15,360 nucleotides of DNA from JAHFUI01 sp041485905 (GTDB lineage: Bacteria; Acidobacteriota; Vicinamibacteria; Vicinamibacterales; CAVVIG01). Below are positions 14,441 to 15,360 of the stretch, one piece after another. The notes beneath the pieces were generated by a model, which did not search any database, had not been told where the DNA came from, and saw only the letters and a list, made by a program, of their open reading frames with translations. Position 1 is the stretch's first letter; every line of letters starts with the position of its first letter. The stretch covers positions 1 through 15,360 of the forward strand of contig JBGPKK010000108.1 in NCBI GenBank assembly GCA_041485905.1, given 5' to 3'. A program made the translations under genes and the position numbers.

Positions 14441-15360
14441 AACTCTTGGACGGGGCGCCGGCGATCAATGTGCGGAGAAGCGCGGCCGTGTCTTCGTGGA
14501 CATCGATGCGCTGACCGCCGCGGCTGTTGCCGCCCGCCTTTCCGAGCGCGGAATCCACCGGCGTCATGCCCCGGCTGTCCTTGGCCTGCAGGTTGGCGCC
14601 GTGCTCCACTAGGAAGCGGACGACGTCGTTCCAGCCCCAGCGGGCGGCTTCGTGAAGGGGAGTGAGGCCCCGGGTGCCGTCTTTCGTGTTGATGTCCGCG
14701 CCAGCCGCCAGCAGCAGCTTGAGCGATTCAATCGATCGCTGCTGAACATCTTCGGTGGTGTAGATGCCGCGTGTGTCGGCATCTGTTGATCCCAATCCTG
14801 CTGCCGCCATCACCGGCGTGACGCCACGCGAATTCGCGAGGGTGATGTCGGCGTGTTTTTCCAGCAACGCGCGAACCGCCGGAGCGTCCAGCGCCTTGGC
14901 GGCCCGGAGCAGCGGTGTGGCACCGATGGTGAGCAGGCCGTCGAGTCCGCGGTCGTTGCCGATATTGCGAAACGGCGGCGCGAGCTTCAATTGCGGGTTC
15001 GGGTTCGCACCGGCGGCGAGCAGCTGTTCGACGATCTGCAGGCTGGTCGTGCTGTCGAGCGAGGGCCGGTCGGGGCGGCCTCCGCGCGGGATCGTGTTCA
15101 GATCCACCGCCGCATACAGCGGCGTCCGCCCGTACCAGTCCCACTTGCCCGGGCTCGCGCCCTTCTGGATCAAATACGCGGCGAGGTCGTAGTGCGCGTT
15201 GAGGATCGACAGGAGGAGCGGGCTCACCTCTTCCGGATCGGCCAGATTGAGGTTGGCTCCGCCTTCAACCAGATACCGCGCGCAGTCCACACATCCTTCG
15301 CGGGCCGTGTAGAGCAGCGGAGTGAGTCCGCCCGCAGGACGGTAAATGGCGCGAGGCTCA
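14430..15360 (-). CDS. Ankyrin-repeat protein, 5' end beyond the right edge
   Basis: At least 309 residues of tandem ankyrin repeats: GGLTPLLYTAREG...YLVEGGANLN at the edge, then VSPLLLSILNAHYDLAAYL, GRTPLYAAVD, GATPLLRAAKALDAPAVRAL, RGVTPVMAAAG, and RGLTPLHEAARWGWNDVVRF followed by HGANLQ. After these comes a short Ser/Pro-rich end (APSKSSTP). Ankyrin arrays bind other proteins; no enzymatic domain is visible. An internal GTG at 15290 is not the start: the frame continues without a stop and in register with the repeat to the window edge. The signal peptide, if any, is outside. It is followed 75 bases later by the PQQ dehydrogenase gene on the same strand. Confidence 0.9.
   Translation of the reverse strand, partial: EPRAIYRPAGGLTPLLYTAREGCVDCARYLVEGGANLNLADPEEVSPLLLSILNAHYDLAAYLIQKGASPGKWDWYGRTPLYAAVDLNTIPRGGRPDRPSLDSTTSLQIVEQLLAAGANPNPQLKLAPPFRNIGNDRGLDGLLTIGATPLLRAAKALDAPAVRALLEKHADITLANSRGVTPVMAAAGLGSTDADTRGIYTTEDVQQRSIESLKLLLAAGADINTKDGTRGLTPLHEAARWGWNDVVRFLVEHGANLQAKDSRGMTPVDSALGKAGGNSRGGQRIDVHEDTAALLRTLIAGAPSKSSTP

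Noticed and set aside
12870..14612. 580-codon plus-strand open frame
   Set aside because: Antisense to the PQQ dehydrogenase and running into the ankyrin gene; Arg/His-rich translation typical of a shadow.
15288..15290. GTG as start of the ankyrin protein
   Set aside because: The repeat pattern continues in frame upstream to the window edge.
1..15360. CRISPR arrays, integrases, transposases, tRNA or rRNA genes
   Set aside because: None seen by eye on either strand; the islet at 4.2-6.0 kb shows no flanking repeats or tRNA end.

Overview
The window is GC-rich bacterial chromosome. It most resembles Acidobacteriota, probably a Vicinamibacteria-type soil or sediment lineage. I base this on the gene families, not on a phylogeny: a DUF1592/DUF1552 secreted pair, a secreted HpcH/HpaI-type aldolase, the 'LADGTPDLSGVW' family of exported proteins, a PQQ dehydrogenase, a two-domain M16 peptidase and an ankyrin protein, most of them with export signals. 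The genes are separated by short intergenic palindromes of a kind that recurs in such genomes.

Layout. Positions 1-17 (minus) hold the first codons of a gene that leaves the left edge. Positions 126-3963 (minus) are a two-gene operon: a large DUF1587/1595/1592/1588/1585 protein with two CxxCH motifs, then a Tat-exported DUF1552 protein. Positions 4233-5974 (plus) form a compact defence-type islet. It holds a perfect 16-bp palindrome (likely operator), a MazE-like antitoxin overlapping a MazF-like toxin by ATGA, the apparent remnant of an hsdR start codon region overlapping mazF by GTGA, a small unknown ORF, and a YgjP-like (M48/DUF45) metalloprotease whose last codons are out of frame. I read this as the wreck of a type I restriction-modification locus in which the toxin-antitoxin pair survived and hsdR was lost. 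Positions 6021-6518 (minus) encode a DUF1810 protein. Positions 6679-7764 (minus) encode a secreted HpcH/HpaI aldolase-fold protein that ends at an in-frame amber codon followed by 28 coding-like codons. Positions 7849-8619 (plus) encode a secreted acidobacterial-type protein transcribed divergently from it. Positions 8686-14354 (minus) carry three exported proteins in a row: PQQ dehydrogenase, a beta-rich secreted protein, and an M16 zinc peptidase. Positions 14430-15360 (minus) hold an ankyrin-repeat protein that runs off the right edge.

Most products are predicted to act outside the cytoplasm (oxidoreductases, peptidase, binding proteins), which fits a heterotrophic scavenger. The 4.2-6.0 kb islet is the only clearly defence-related or mobile-looking part. 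No tRNA, rRNA, CRISPR array, transposase or integrase was found. The most unusual signals are the degraded restriction locus, the two broken or recoded 3' ends (metalloprotease frameshift, aldolase amber codon), and the intergenic palindromes that share end sequences.
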